From: CG2-30-36-16 sp964372115
GTDB lineage: Bacteria > Bacteroidota > Ignavibacteria > Ignavibacteriales > Ignavibacteriaceae
Reading direction: 5' to 3'
DNA length: 64,000 bases
Assembly (NCBI GenBank): GCA_964372115.1
Contig: CAYJPN010000006.1
Span: 124,001-188,000 of the forward strand
Shown: positions 26,314 to 35,709 of the stretch, piece by piece
Position numbering within the stretch: position 1 is the first letter of the stretch
Layout of the letters: each line of letters begins with the position of its first letter
The notes under the pieces: generated by a model
What the model saw: the letters and a program-made list of their open reading frames with translations, nothing else
What the model was told of the DNA's origin: nothing
Databases searched by the model: none
Program-made: the position numbers and the translations under genes

Positions 26314-27258
26314 ATGAATAATTTAATTTTTACTACAAACCTTGTTGCGCCGGTTTTTTTAATTGTCGCGCTTGGTTACATTCTCCGCCGACACGGGATG
26401 ATTACTGACAACTTTGTAAAACTCTCGAGCAAAATTGTTTTTTCTGTTTCGCTGCCGGCATTAATTTTTATTGAACTTGCCGAAATCAATCTTAACCAGG
26501 TTTTCGATTTTCGCATGATAGTTTTTATTTATGCAGGTACAATAATTTCGTTTTTATTGATTTGGCTTTTTGCAACACCATTTATAAAAGAACCAAAAGA
26601 CAGAACTGTTTTTATTCAGGGTGCTTTTAGAGGCAACTACGCCATTATCGGTCTGGCTTTAATATTTAACCTTTATGGGGAAAGCGGACTTGGCAAAGCG
26701 TCAATTACTCTGGCGTTTACAATTCCACTCTACAATATTCTTTCCGTAATTATTTTAACTGTCCCATTGAGAAAAGAAAAAGAATTAAAAATCTCCGGCA
26801 CAATTTTAGAAATTGCAAAAAATCCTTTGCTCCTTGCCGTGGCTGCGGCAGTTGTATTTTCATCAACCGGGTTAACGCTTCCTTTTATATTTAGTAAAAC
26901 CGGAAGCTATCTCGCATCGCTAGCTCTTCCGTTGGCGTTACTCGGCATAGGCGGGTTTATGTCGTTTAATGATGTAAAAGAAGGGCTGACGAAAACATTA
27001 TTTTCAACAATTATAAAACTTCTACTAATTCCTCTTTCTACAACTTTTATTGCATACAAGTTAGGCTTTACGGGGATTGATCTCGGGATATTGTTTATAC
27101 TGTTTGCCTGCCCAACTGCAATAGCAAGTTTTATTATGGCAGAAGCCATGGGAAGCAACAGCAAGCTTGCAGCAAACATATTGCTTATAACCACACTTGG
27201 CTCGGTAATTACAATAACGTTGGGACTGTTTATACTCAAAGAAAATGGAATAATCTAA
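26314..27258 (+). CDS. AEC-family (auxin efflux carrier-like) transporter
   Basis: The 314-residue protein has about ten hydrophobic helices and the AEC pattern: VAPVFLIVALGYILRRHGMI at the start, FRGNYAIIGLAL in the first half, and LPLALLGIGGFMS and FACPTAIASFIMAEAMG in the second. Bacterial members move malate, malonate or other organic anions. The substrate is not known. It is the last gene of the lipoprotein-AKR-CDF-AEC run. An AT-rich 8-bp hairpin lies at 27263-27284 shortly after its stop, but it has no T-tract. Confidence 0.92.
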   Translation: MNNLIFTTNLVAPVFLIVALGYILRRHGMITDNFVKLSSKIVFSVSLPALIFIELAEINLNQVFDFRMIVFIYAGTIISFLLIWLFATPFIKEPKDRTVFIQGAFRGNYAIIGLALIFNLYGESGLGKASITLAFTIPLYNILSVIILTVPLRKEKELKISGTILEIAKNPLLLAVAAAVVFSSTGLTLPFIFSKTGSYLASLALPLALLGIGGFMSFNDVKEGLTKTLFSTIIKLLLIPLSTTFIAYKLGFTGIDLGILFILFACPTAIASFIMAEAMGSNSKLAANILLITTLGSVITITLGLFILKENGII

Positions 27259-27542
27259 AGTACTTAATTTCACGTAAAATTAAGAATGGCTCATTCATAC
27301 TCAAACTTCTGCCAGAACCGATAATTCTTAAAATTATTTTTTATAAATTTACATTCTCAATAACCAGTTCTTTTAAAACGGATTCTGCCCCTTTTTCTCT
27401 CTTCTACAATTTCCCCCATAAAGCTGAAAATTGCACCATGTGATGTAATGAACAACCTACATGAACATGGGGTTTTCGTTTTCATGTGCATGACAGAAAT
27501 TTGAATTGAAATTAATTTGATAAGTAAAGGCGAGTGAAGATC

Positions 27543-30500
27543 ATGAAAAAATTCCACATTACATTTTTTAAAACGGTACTTCTATTCTCTTGGTTACTCT
27601 TTTTGTACATGCCGGTTTCAAATGCACAAACAGTTACTGATTATTCTTTTTCGGCAATCTCCGGCAGTTATGCTCCGGTTGAGGCAGGCACTGAACTCAC
27701 AATAATTGAAACCGATGAACAATTATCTGGCGCTATACCGATTGGCTTTGATTTCTGGTATCTCGGCTCTAGATACAATATAATCTTCGCATGTTCAGAT
27801 GGATATTTATCACTCGATAATTTATACACAGGTGCGGTATGGACAAACGATTTAATCGGTGCAGGTCATCCAACCGGAAACGGACGACCGGTAATTGCCC
27901 CTCTTTGGGATGACCTTGACGGTACAAAATCACAAACACCAACATCAAAAGCTTCCTACTTAACAAGCGGCAGTGCACCAAATAGAATATTTACATTTGA
28001 ATGGCTTAACTGGCAGTGGGGAGCAGATGCAAATCAAGCTGTAATATCTTTTCAAGTTAAACTGTATGAAACGAGCGGCATCATAGAATTTATTTACAGG
28101 CAGGATGCTGGCGCTGTTAATAGCGGCAGTGCTTCTATAGGAATAACCGATAAACTTACTGATGCAGGATATTTCCTTTCCGTTGATGGTATAGGAACTT
28201 CCCCTTCAGCAAGTTCTACTGTAGAAACAACTTCTTTAAATAGTAAACCGGCAACCGGACAAATTTATCGCTTCACTCCTACTGTACCGGCGGCGCCTAC
28301 CAATCTTACATTTACAAATGTTGCTATAACTGCAATGAAACTTAATTGGACGGATAACAGCAATAACGAGAGCGGTTTTGCAATTTATCATTCTACCGAC
28401 AACGTAAATTTTGAATACATAGAAAAAGCTTCGGCTAACGCTATAAACGTTACAATCGACAATTTGGAAACAGGCATTACACACTACTGGAAAGTATACA
28501 GCAAAAAAGGGGGGTTAAGCAGTACCGCAGCAGAAGGCAGCCGCGCAACCTCTAATGGGACGAGGAGCGGAACTTACGTTGTTGGTAGCAGCATTCCAAG
28601 AAACTATTCACGTATTTCGGATGCACTCACGGATATATATCTCGACGGTTTAGCCGGCTCGGTTATACTTGAATTAAAAAGCGATTACAGTTCCGCTTCG
28701 GAGTTGTTTTTCCCAATTAACATTGCTAATCTTGGAACTTCCGCAGATAGAACAATAACAATTAGACCTGCCGCCGGGGCTGCTAACTTAATTATTACCA
28801 CCTCCGATAATGCGCCGACAATAGAATTATACGGCTCTAAATATATTATCATCGATGGACGACCCGGGGGCGCGGGAAGCAGTTCCGAATTAACAATAGA
28901 AAATACTTATTCCAGCGGAAGCCCCGCAATAAGGTTCTATAATGATGCCTCCAATAACCAAATCAAATATTGTCAATTGAAGGCAGACAATCCTTCTACA
29001 ACGAGCGGAGTAGTTCATTTTACTAACACTGATATTGTGAATTACAACTACGGTCAAACATATAATACGATAGATAACTGCGATATAAACGGCAACGGGA
29101 AATCGGCTAACGGAATATATTCAGATGGTTATTCTTCCCCCGGCTATGGGAACTATTACAACACAATTAGTAATAATAAAATTAGAGACTTCTACATCTC
29201 TGCATCTTCAACTAACTCTACGGCAGGGATATTACTTAAATACGGTAATTCAAACTGGACAATATCAAACAATAATATTTATCAAACTTCTTCGAGAAGT
29301 TATTCTTCAACTTCATCTACTCATTACGGAATTTATTTATACGCAACTCATTCAGCTGCCGGTTTTCAAATAGAAAATAACTACATTGGTGGAAGCGCGG
29401 TTAACTGCGGCGGCTCGGCGTGGACGATTTCTTCCGGCAATTATAATCTAAACTGCATCTACATTAACGAACCCTCAAATACAATTGCAAGGAACAATAA
29501 AATTGCAAACTTCAGTCTTCAAGAAGGTTCTCTAACAGGAATTTTAATACAAACCGGCCATGGAACTTTTTACAACAACAAAATTTCAATCGGTGAAGGC
29601 TGCGGCGGAAGCGCCTTTATTAAAGGAATTGAAAGTATTCAGGGAGGAATATTTGATTTTTACTACAACACCGTTTACATCGGCGGAACAAATACAAGCG
29701 GTTCAAATAATAGTTACCCATTTGTCCGGAGCGCTTATGCGGAAATAACCCTTCAAAATAATATTCTCTACAACGAAAGAACCGGAGGAAGCGGTTATCA
29801 TTATGCAATAGCAAACACACTAACAGATGTGAGCACGGGCTATAAATGGTTAAATGAAGGAGTTAATTATAACTTGCTTGTCGCTTCAAATTCAAATTAT
29901 GCAGGGCGTTGGGGAAATTCATCCTATACTTTTGACGGATGGAAAACTATTTCGAGCAGTGACGCAAATAGTTTATTCGAAATTAACAGCAGCATTAATT
30001 CAGCACAATTTTTTTCTTCTTTGGCGGATGATAATTTACATATAAACGGCGGCAATCAACTTTCATGGTACTCAAACGGAAAAGGAAAACCGATCGCTTC
30101 AGTCAGCAATGACTATGATTCCGATGTACGAAGTTGTACAGTTGCGGGTGGATGCACTGATATTGGCGCCGACGAGTTTGTTCCTGTTGTAAGCCCTCCT
30201 CAAACAACAGTGAACAACCCGCCGGCAAATAACTCTAGCAGCAGCTATACTTTCGGCGGTTCCGCAATTGGAACAATCGACTGGGGCGCTGCCGGTACGG
30301 TGCCAAATTCTGTTGCGCTTAACTATAACAGCGGAACTACTCCTCCCGGAAATCTTTCGGGCAACTTTGGAGATTGTTATTGGGAATTTACACCCGATGG
30401 CGGCTCCGGTTTTACTTACGATTTAACAATCCATTATGATGAAAATCAACTTGGAACAATAACTTCGGAAGCCCAGATAAAACTTGCAAAACGAGACGGC

Positions 30501-31190
30501 GGTGAATGGCAGCATCTTTCGCAATCTACGGTTGATTTGATTAATAATACCGTTACTGTAACAGGCTTAACTTCATTTTCACAATTTACACTTAGCGATC
30601 AGTCATCTCCTTTACCGGTTGAGCTTAAAAAATTTAATGTGGAAGTAGATGGAAAATTTGTAACGCTCAATTGGGGCACCGCCACAGAAGTTAACAGCTT
30701 TTGTTTTGAAGTCGAAAAAAAATCAGCCAATGGTAATTGGGCAATTCTGCAAAAAGTAGAGGCGCATGGAAACAGCAACTCGGAAAAATTATATTCATAT
30801 ACCGATACAGTATTTTGCGCCGGTCAGTATGCATACCGGTTAAAGATGATTGATAATGATGGTTCATATTCCTACAGCAATGAAGTAGAGGTTAGCGCCG
30901 GTATACCAGAACGTTTTGAAGTCTCACAAAACTATCCCAATCCGTTCAACCCGTCTACTTCTATTGATTACCAGCTTCCTTTTGATGCTTCCGTAACAAT
31001 TGAAATATTTTCTCTAACAGGTGAAAGAGTTTTAAGTAAAAAATATGTTGCTGAAAAAACAGGCTACCACACGCTGCAAATAAACCTTGGTTACTTGAGC
31101 AGCGGGGTTTACTTCTACCGTGTTGCAGCAACAGAAACAACAAATGCAAAAAATTATTCGATAATAAAAAAGATGTTAATATTAAAATAA
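27543..31190 (+). CDS. Type IX-secreted protein with fibronectin III and beta-helix regions
   Basis: About 1215 residues from ATG 27543; GTG 27534 is also in frame. A signal peptide (FFKTVLLFSWLLFLYMPVSNAQ) leads a beta-sandwich region, then a fibronectin type III domain (~250-335; PTNLTFTNVAITAMKLNWTD). A long Asn/Ser/Thr-rich right-handed beta-helix follows (~440-800; NTIDNCDINGNGKSANGIYS). Near the C-terminus is a second FN3-like unit (LPVELKKFNVEVDGKFVTLN). The protein ends in a type IX secretion sorting domain with SQNYPNPFNPSTSIDYQLP. It is therefore exported across the outer membrane and attached or released; the substrate is unknown. The following gene shares its C-terminal layout. 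Confidence 0.93.
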   Translation: MKKFHITFFKTVLLFSWLLFLYMPVSNAQTVTDYSFSAISGSYAPVEAGTELTIIETDEQLSGAIPIGFDFWYLGSRYNIIFACSDGYLSLDNLYTGAVWTNDLIGAGHPTGNGRPVIAPLWDDLDGTKSQTPTSKASYLTSGSAPNRIFTFEWLNWQWGADANQAVISFQVKLYETSGIIEFIYRQDAGAVNSGSASIGITDKLTDAGYFLSVDGIGTSPSASSTVETTSLNSKPATGQIYRFTPTVPAAPTNLTFTNVAITAMKLNWTDNSNNESGFAIYHSTDNVNFEYIEKASANAINVTIDNLETGITHYWKVYSKKGGLSSTAAEGSRATSNGTRSGTYVVGSSIPRNYSRISDALTDIYLDGLAGSVILELKSDYSSASELFFPINIANLGTSADRTITIRPAAGAANLIITTSDNAPTIELYGSKYIIIDGRPGGAGSSSELTIENTYSSGSPAIRFYNDASNNQIKYCQLKADNPSTTSGVVHFTNTDIVNYNYGQTYNTIDNCDINGNGKSANGIYSDGYSSPGYGNYYNTISNNKIRDFYISASSTNSTAGILLKYGNSNWTISNNNIYQTSSRSYSSTSSTHYGIYLYATHSAAGFQIENNYIGGSAVNCGGSAWTISSGNYNLNCIYINEPSNTIARNNKIANFSLQEGSLTGILIQTGHGTFYNNKISIGEGCGGSAFIKGIESIQGGIFDFYYNTVYIGGTNTSGSNNSYPFVRSAYAEITLQNNILYNERTGGSGYHYAIANTLTDVSTGYKWLNEGVNYNLLVASNSNYAGRWGNSSYTFDGWKTISSSDANSLFEINSSINSAQFFSSLADDNLHINGGNQLSWYSNGKGKPIASVSNDYDSDVRSCTVAGGCTDIGADEFVPVVSPPQTTVNNPPANNSSSSYTFGGSAIGTIDWGAAGTVPNSVALNYNSGTTPPGNLSGNFGDCYWEFTPDGGSGFTYDLTIHYDENQLGTITSEAQIKLAKRDGGEWQHLSQSTVDLINNTVTVTGLTSFSQFTLSDQSSPLPVELKKFNVEVDGKFVTLNWGTATEVNSFCFEVEKKSANGNWAILQKVEAHGNSNSEKLYSYTDTVFCAGQYAYRLKMIDNDGSYSYSNEVEVSAGIPERFEVSQNYPNPFNPSTSIDYQLPFDASVTIEIFSLTGERVLSKKYVAEKTGYHTLQINLGYLSSGVYFYRVAATETTNAKNYSIIKKMLILK

Positions 31191-31200
31191 CGAGGTTAAA

Positions 31201-33639
31201 ATGAAAACAGTATTACAAACAATCTACATGCTTGCGCTATTTTGTTCTTTACTAATTGCGCAGCCTGTAATTAACGGCGATATGAGTGATGTTTCTTACA
31301 ATTCACTCTCGCAATTTACAAGTGCCAGAATCGGCGCCGGATCGAATAACGATTTGAACGCAATTAAATTTTATGCGGACGGTACAAATTTATATCTTGG
31401 TATAACCGGCGAGATTTCAGGTGAAAATAATATTCTCTTATTTTTTGATTTTTCCGGTTACCGTGGTCGCGGTTCAAATACACTTGGCGCTGGTACTACG
31501 GGCGCTTTTGCTAATATTGGCGGAGCTAAGATGGATTTCGATGTGGATTATGCGCTTGAGTTCACAGAAAATTCTACTGATAATAATCTTTTTATTAACG
31601 GCTGCAGATATCGAAGAGAGGCTCCAACGGTTTCGGATGCAGCGGTCGGTCAAACTGCAAATCAAAACGGCGCTGCTGTATCTTTCAATCTCGGAGCTGT
31701 TTTCGGAGGAGTAGGAAATATTCAAGTGGGATATGATAACGGATATGCATCGGATAATAATAAAGGATTAGAGTTAAAAATTCCTATTGATGTTTTTGCG
31801 GGTGTAAACTCCACAATGGCGTTCAGAGTATTCGTAGTAATTGGAACGGTGAACGGATATTTCTACAATGAATCTATTCCCGGCGATCCCGGGGCAAGCA
31901 GTCCAGGAATGAATCCCGATTTTTCCGCAATTGCTGACCAAAAATTTTATTCCGCTTTTGCTCCTCTCGTTAGAGGAATTACATTTGAGGGGTTGGTAGA
32001 TTTTTACTACCCCAGTTCGGCGTGGATGGGAGATTTATTAGATGATACACCATTTTTTCATAATGTTGGAGATGGATCCTGCGTGTTTTGGCATTGTGGA
32101 AATCTGGTTGATGATTGTGGAACTTATGCGTATCAACAAATTGTATGGAATTCCAGTGGGGATGGCGATGGATGTTCTTGGAACTCCGGCCACGCTAATT
32201 ACTGTAATGCTGTCGTAGAAAATACTGACTTCTTAAACAATGTTAATAACATTACTCTTACATTAAATTTTTTTCAACTCTCAGCTACACAGCATAGAAA
32301 TTGGGGCGCTCCAGAAGACGGACCTAACGGAATAATGGGGGACCATAGAGTGTATTCCGGTGGTATTGGTATTGTTTCTGCAAATGGTGATTGGGTTTTA
32401 GTGACTGAGAATAACCGTCTTTCGGTTGATATAGAGTATCCCGCCCCGTATGGTACAGGTGATTATAGTATAGGCGATGGGATGGGAAATATTTCCCTTG
32501 GTTATGATCCGAACTGGGAAAACACTTTAAATAACGGGAATAACCAGGTCACTTATGGATTTTATTCTTTCAGCCCCGTGGTTCAATCCATTTATGGTGC
32601 ATTTGAATTTACTGTGATTTTAAAAGAAGGAAATGTTGTAGAAAATTTTGCAGTTCAAGACGTAGAAGCGGGCGTTTCTTACCCATTAGCTGCCCCCGGC
32701 GTAAAAGTTAATGTAGATGCGGCAGAGTTGACCTATGGCACAAAAAGAGTTTTAGCAAGAGAGAGTCTTGAAGATGCCGGCGGCACTTTGCCTATAGGGG
32801 TTGATGCTAAAACCGATTACAACTACTGGGAACTCGGAACAACCTGCGAATCAATAACTTCTGATGTTACGTTTGATATTACGGATATACCGAATATTAC
32901 AAACACAGATAATCTTGTAATTCTTAAAAGAGAAAGTTCTTATGATGATTGGGAAGTGTGGGGTAACATTACGCTGCCCGGCGCCGGCGGACTCACAGCG
33001 AATGAAATAAGAGCCAACGATCTTCTAACTTATAGTGAATTTGCTCTCGGTTCAACCGGAGGAAACGCTTTGCCTGTAGAGTTGCAAGCTTTCAGAGGAA
33101 CTGTCTCGGATAAAAACATTACTCTCAACTGGCAAACGGCTACAGAAAAAAACAACTATGGTTTTGAAGTTGAAAGAAAAATTTATAAAACTGGCAAATG
33201 GGAAACTCTTGGTTTTGTTAATGGACACGGAAATTCCAATTCTACTAAAAATTACAGTTTTGTTGATGATGAACTTCCCTTAACCGGAAAGTATTATTAC
33301 CGCTTAAAGCAAATGGATACGAACGGCAAGTATGAATATTCGGCGGCAATTATGTTTGAATTGAACAAGCCGGCTTCGTACAATTTGATGCAGAATTATC
33401 CGAACCCATTTAATCCTTCCACAACAATTACATATCAATTGCCGGAGGATGGCAGAGTAAAAATTTTAATTTATGACATGCTAGGAAGGCTTATTAAAGA
33501 ACTTGTAAACGAAGAAATAGAAGCCGGAATACATGAAGTAGAATTTAATGCAAATAGTCTGGCAAGCGGGACTTATATATACCAACTGCAAGCCGGCGGG
33601 AAAGTGATGATTAATAAAAAAATGTTATTACTAAAATAG
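31201..33639 (+). CDS. Type IX-secreted protein of unknown function
   Basis: The 812-residue protein has a signal peptide (TIYMLALFCSLLIAQPVING). The N-terminal half is beta-rich, opening ARIGAGSNNDLNAIKFYADG and TNLYLGITGEI, a pattern seen in carbohydrate-binding-like folds. A middle domain holds several Trp and Cys residues (CVFWHCGNLVDDCGTYAY). At the end are the same FN3-like unit (LPVELQAFRGTVSDKNITLN) and sorting domain (MQNYPNPFNPSTTITYQLPE, RVKILIYDMLGRL) as in the preceding gene. No catalytic domain is recognised. It begins 10 bp after the upstream gene and is surely co-transcribed with it. Confidence 0.93.
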   Translation: MKTVLQTIYMLALFCSLLIAQPVINGDMSDVSYNSLSQFTSARIGAGSNNDLNAIKFYADGTNLYLGITGEISGENNILLFFDFSGYRGRGSNTLGAGTTGAFANIGGAKMDFDVDYALEFTENSTDNNLFINGCRYRREAPTVSDAAVGQTANQNGAAVSFNLGAVFGGVGNIQVGYDNGYASDNNKGLELKIPIDVFAGVNSTMAFRVFVVIGTVNGYFYNESIPGDPGASSPGMNPDFSAIADQKFYSAFAPLVRGITFEGLVDFYYPSSAWMGDLLDDTPFFHNVGDGSCVFWHCGNLVDDCGTYAYQQIVWNSSGDGDGCSWNSGHANYCNAVVENTDFLNNVNNITLTLNFFQLSATQHRNWGAPEDGPNGIMGDHRVYSGGIGIVSANGDWVLVTENNRLSVDIEYPAPYGTGDYSIGDGMGNISLGYDPNWENTLNNGNNQVTYGFYSFSPVVQSIYGAFEFTVILKEGNVVENFAVQDVEAGVSYPLAAPGVKVNVDAAELTYGTKRVLARESLEDAGGTLPIGVDAKTDYNYWELGTTCESITSDVTFDITDIPNITNTDNLVILKRESSYDDWEVWGNITLPGAGGLTANEIRANDLLTYSEFALGSTGGNALPVELQAFRGTVSDKNITLNWQTATEKNNYGFEVERKIYKTGKWETLGFVNGHGNSNSTKNYSFVDDELPLTGKYYYRLKQMDTNGKYEYSAAIMFELNKPASYNLMQNYPNPFNPSTTITYQLPEDGRVKILIYDMLGRLIKELVNEEIEAGIHEVEFNANSLASGTYIYQLQAGGKVMINKKMLLLK

Positions 33640-33653
33640 TCAGGAGAAATTTA

Positions 33654-33836
33654 ATGTCAGATTGGCAAAACTGGAGTATAAAAAATGGCGACTTTGTGAG
33701 TGAAGAAATTAATCTTCATCATATTAAATCCAAAATTATATTTATTCCCAAAAAATGGCTATTCATATATCTGAGTTACTCGGTTTTTACATTAATATTG
33801 CTAACTATTATCATGGACTTAATTACAAAAATATAA
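33654..33836 (+). CDS. Small single-pass membrane protein
   Basis: This 60-residue protein has a polar N-terminus (MSDWQNWSIKNGDFVSEE) and one hydrophobic helix (WLFIYLSYSVFTLILLTIIM) near residues 36-57. AGGAGA is correctly placed before ATG 33654, and a terminator follows directly, which supports a real gene at the end of the two-gene secreted-protein operon. No homology is recognised. Confidence 0.6.
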   Translation: MSDWQNWSIKNGDFVSEEINLHHIKSKIIFIPKKWLFIYLSYSVFTLILLTIIMDLITKI

Positions 33837-33862
33837 AAACCTTTCCCTCGCAGCCCAACTAG

Positions 33863-33892
33863 AAAGGCGGTTTAAATAACCGCTTTTCTTTT
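33863..33892 (+). terminator. Intrinsic terminator of the type IX-secreted protein operon
   Basis: GCGGTT (33867-33872) pairs with AACCGC (33878-33883), and TTTTCTTTTC follows. It lies 27 bp after the stop of the 60-residue membrane protein. Confidence 0.8.
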
Positions 33893-34015
33893 CTTTCAAA
33901 TTTTTATGCTTCCGGTAAAAGTAACCTATTTTACAAATAAGCATGTTATTAGCCAATTCATTCTTTTTTATCTGATTCAAAATTTTTATATTCAAACGCC
34001 AATTAATCGGGATTT

Positions 34016-34774
34016 ATGAAAATTTACAATTATTTAAAAAATGTTATTACGGCTAAAGGAGCTGCTTATTTAGTTTTGCTTGATCCTGATAAATTAACGG
34101 AAGACAAGATTACTAAATTTGTTGATGTTTGCAGTAGTTCCGGTGTTGACGGATTTTTAATCGGCGGCAGCCTTATGATTAACGGCGATATTGGTTCGTT
34201 TACCGCCAGGTTAAAATCATTGACGAACCTCCCTGCAATAATTTTTCCGGGTGCGGTAAACCAGGTTACTTCCAAAGCCGATGCCTTATTATTTCTGTCG
34301 GTTATAAGTGGAAGAAACGCCGAACATTTAATCGGGAAACATGTTCTTGCTGCGCCGTTAATTAAAAAAGCAGCTATAGAGGTACTTTCCACCGGTTATA
34401 TTATTGTAGAAAGCGGAAGTATAACCACTGCCCAGTACATGAGCGGAAGTTTTCCGATGCCGCGGAATAAACCGGAGATTGCCGCAGCTACGGCATTAGC
34501 CGCGGAATATATGGGAATGAAATTTATTTACCTTGAAGCCGGTTCGGGTGCAGAACTGCCAGTGCCAAACGAAATGGTAAAAGCAGTTTCATCCTATTGT
34601 ACCGTCCCAATTATTGTCGGCGGTGGAATTAAGTCGCCCCGCACTGCTAGAGAAAAGGTGAAAAATGGTGCGAATATAATTGTGACAGGAAATTTTTTCG
34701 AGAATGAAAACAATTGGCATCTTATAAAAGATTTTGCTTCCGCTATTCATTTTAAAGAATCGGTAGAAGCATAA
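34016..34774 (+). CDS. Geranylgeranylglyceryl phosphate synthase family protein (GGGPS/PcrB)
   Basis: The 252-residue TIM-barrel prenyltransferase links sn-glycerol-1-phosphate to a polyprenyl diphosphate. Diagnostic segments are YLVLLDPDKL, DGFLIGGSLM and LPAIIFPGAVNQVTSKADAL, the phosphate loop IVGGGIKSPRTA, and IIVTGNFFEN. This length and pattern match the group found in Bacteroidetes/Chlorobi. Their physiological product is not settled for most species, although the enzyme reaction is established for some. It sits 30 bp upstream of gmhA in the same direction. Confidence 0.93.
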   Translation: MKIYNYLKNVITAKGAAYLVLLDPDKLTEDKITKFVDVCSSSGVDGFLIGGSLMINGDIGSFTARLKSLTNLPAIIFPGAVNQVTSKADALLFLSVISGRNAEHLIGKHVLAAPLIKKAAIEVLSTGYIIVESGSITTAQYMSGSFPMPRNKPEIAAATALAAEYMGMKFIYLEAGSGAELPVPNEMVKAVSSYCTVPIIVGGGIKSPRTAREKVKNGANIIVTGNFFENENNWHLIKDFASAIHFKESVEA

Positions 34775-34804
34775 CCCGAATAAATTTTAACTTAAGGAAC
34801 AAAC

Positions 34805-35392
34805 TTGAACAAGAAAGAATTTATTTCCGCCTCACTTGCAGAAAGTGCGGAAACAAAAAAGAAAATAGAACAGGAATGCTTAAACGATATTTTAACAGCA
34901 GCGGACAATTTAGCCGATGCATTTAAAAACGGTAAAAAACTTTTACTTTGCGGTAACGGCGGCAGCGCTGCTGACTGCCAGCATATTGCCGCAGAGTTTG
35001 TAATCCGATTAAGCCATAAAATACAGCGCCCCGCTTTACCCGCAATAGCTTTAACTACCGATACGTCAAACCTCACTGCCGGCGGAAACGATATAGGTTT
35101 TGAAAATGTTTTTGCGCGCAGCGTAGAAGGGCTCGGTAACGAAGGCGATATTTTACTCGCCATTTCAACAAGCGGTAACTCCCAAAATATTATTAAGGCT
35201 GTTGAGAAGGCTCATGAAAAAAAGATGACGGTAATAGGTTTTCTTGGCGGCAGCGGCGGTAAATTAAAACCAATGGTAGAAATGCCGGTTATTATTCCTT
35301 CATCAAGTACTCAGCGCATACAAGAAGGACACATAACCGTAGCACATATAATTTGCGAACTTGTTGAAGAAGAACTTTTCGGCGAAAAATAA
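34805..35392 (+). CDS. gmhA: Phosphoheptose isomerase, SIS domain
   Basis: The 195-residue protein starts at TTG 34805, with AAGGAAC just upstream. The SIS fold shows LLCGNGGSAADCQHIAAEFV, then ISTSGNSQNII for phosphosugar binding and STQRIQEGHITVAHIICELVE near the end. It converts sedoheptulose 7-phosphate to heptose 7-phosphate, the first step to ADP-heptose. That supplies lipopolysaccharide core or, plausibly, the heptosyltransferase-like domain in the glycosyltransferase cluster of this window. A terminator lies immediately after it. Confidence 0.93.
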   Translation: MNKKEFISASLAESAETKKKIEQECLNDILTAADNLADAFKNGKKLLLCGNGGSAADCQHIAAEFVIRLSHKIQRPALPAIALTTDTSNLTAGGNDIGFENVFARSVEGLGNEGDILLAISTSGNSQNIIKAVEKAHEKKMTVIGFLGGSGGKLKPMVEMPVIIPSSSTQRIQEGHITVAHIICELVEEELFGEK

Positions 35393-35709
35393 CTGATTAA
35401 ATTTAGCGGGTGCTTTTGCCCGCTTTTTTTGTTTTATTACTCATCTTCAAATTTAACTATCTAACCCGGACAAGCCGTAAAGAAAAAAGGTGAAAGTAAA
35501 AAGTGTCAAAATTCTATTATTCATCAGGTTTTTTGTTTTGCATTTTCTGCCAAACATCACACGAATTTTATTGATAAAGTAGTGAAAGCCGTTTTGTTTA
35601 TAAATTACAAAAATCCGTTTAATTATTTTTAGTTGTTTATTTAACTCTCATTAATTTGATTTGAAAAGTGTAAATTATATTTTTACGAAAATCATAACCG
35701 GAGATAAAT
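35393..35709. other. Intergenic region gmhA to FAD oxidoreductase
   Basis: Apart from the terminator at its left end, this 317-bp AT-rich stretch shows no gene or repeat. It probably contains the promoter of the FAD oxidoreductase gene, which I could not locate. Confidence 0.6.
35405..35430 (+). terminator. Intrinsic terminator after gmhA
   Basis: AGCGGG and CCCGCT pair around TGCTTTTG and are followed by seven Ts. It is 12 bp after the gmhA stop codon. Confidence 0.88.

Noticed and set aside
27263..27284. Terminator after the AEC transporter
   Set aside because: The 8-bp stem is mostly A/T and has no T-run after it.
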